Assembly (NCBI GenBank): GCA_018221025.1
Contig: JAAOXX010000017.1
Coordinates: 1-19,874 of the forward strand
DNA from: Candidatus Altarchaeota archaeon
GTDB lineage: Archaea > SpSt-1190
Direction: 5' to 3'
DNA: 19,874 nucleotides
Below the pieces are notes generated by a model. It had not been told where the DNA came from. It was given only the letters and a program-made list of their open reading frames with translations, and did not search any database. A program made the translations under genes and the position numbers. Of this stretch, positions 19,643 to 19,874 are shown piece after piece; the stretch's first letter is position 1; the number at the start of each line of letters is the position of its first letter.

Positions 19643-19874
19643 GAAAACAATGGAAAGTAATTTTGAAGAGGGGCATTCTGGGTGCGGTAATCTTTGTAGT
19701 TTCTCTTTTGCCACTGAGGCAGCTCTTTCTTTCGTTAAGTTTTGATAATAAAAATTTGGACTTCGTATGGGTTTTGTTTTCAATTGCAATCCCACACATA
19801 ATTCGTTTTATTGCTCTTGGAATCTTAATCAGTGCAGTTTTTTTTGCAATAAAAATGATTACACTCCCAAGAAA
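19639..19874 (+). CDS. Membrane protein, N-terminal part cut by the window end
   Basis: The start overlaps the MoxR stop as ATGA, and 78 residues are visible, beginning MRKQWKVILKRGILGAVIFV. Two membrane segments can be seen (about 13-30 and 43-70) separated by a short polar loop (SFDNKNLDFVW). Downstream of MoxR, archaea often encode DUF58 or a transglutaminase-like protein; the visible part has no diagnostic motif, and the distance between spans is larger than I would expect at a DUF58 N-terminus. It is left unnamed. Confidence 0.6.
   Translation, partial: MRKQWKVILKRGILGAVIFVVSLLPLRQLFLSLSFDNKNLDFVWVLFSIAIPHIIRFIALGILISAVFFAIKMITLPR

Overview
The window is archaeal chromosomal DNA. Its core, positions 963-11698 read on the minus strand, is the classic archaeal ribosomal-protein cluster in conserved order: L29, SUI1/eIF1, RNase P P29, S17, L14, L24, S4e, L5, S14, S8, L6, L32e, L19e, L18, S5, L30, L15, SecY, DUF106, L34e, L14e. 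S4e, L32e, L19e, L34e, L14e, SUI1 and P29 have no bacterial counterparts at this locus, so Archaea is secure. I cannot name the lineage. Short versions of several proteins and the lack of adk, cmk and truB/cbf5 at their usual places in the SecY-L14e end would fit a streamlined (for example DPANN-like) archaeon, but that is inference.

Layout. 1-940 (+): the end of an unrecognised gene, a structured intergenic stretch with inverted and direct repeats, and a small acidic protein with an 11-residue repeat. 963-11698 (-): the ribosomal cluster, split into five apparent transcription units (L29-SUI1-P29; S17 to L30; L15; SecY-DUF106; L34e-L14e). Two genes on the opposite strand sit exactly at unit borders: an unrecognised 249-aa protein between L30 and L15, and a guanine-deaminase-like enzyme between P29 and S17. 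11818-14031 (+): a 2TM-domain protein, an alpha/beta hydrolase and the KsgA/Dim1 rRNA dimethyltransferase. 14012-15523 (-): a three-gene set (HAD phosphatase, 74-aa protein, 254-aa beta-rich protein). 15606-15716 (+): a probable 36-aa leaderless small protein followed by a hairpin. 15828 to the window end (+): a translationally coupled run encoding a surface protein with five cysteine-paired repeats, a DUF4129-like membrane protein, a secreted/anchored helical protein, a MoxR AAA+ ATPase and a further membrane protein cut by the edge.

Expression signals are unusually readable. First genes of units have an AT-rich TATA-like box (often TTTAAA, TTATAA or TTATATA) whose 3' edge lies 20-23 nt before an ATG or GTG, which is the arrangement of leaderless archaeal mRNAs. 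Genes inside units instead have a GGTG/GAGGTG-type Shine-Dalgarno 4-8 nt before the start, often with ATGA, GTGA or TAATG stop-start overlaps. I used this two-part rule to choose starts.

Functionally, the cluster supplies 18 ribosomal proteins, an initiation factor, an RNase P subunit, the SecY channel and an Oxa1/EMC3-type insertase relative, with KsgA nearby for small-subunit maturation. The MoxR run looks like a cell-envelope system: the ATPase is cytosolic and its co-transcribed partners are predicted to be membrane-anchored and extracytoplasmic. No tRNA, rRNA, CRISPR array or complete insertion sequence was seen.
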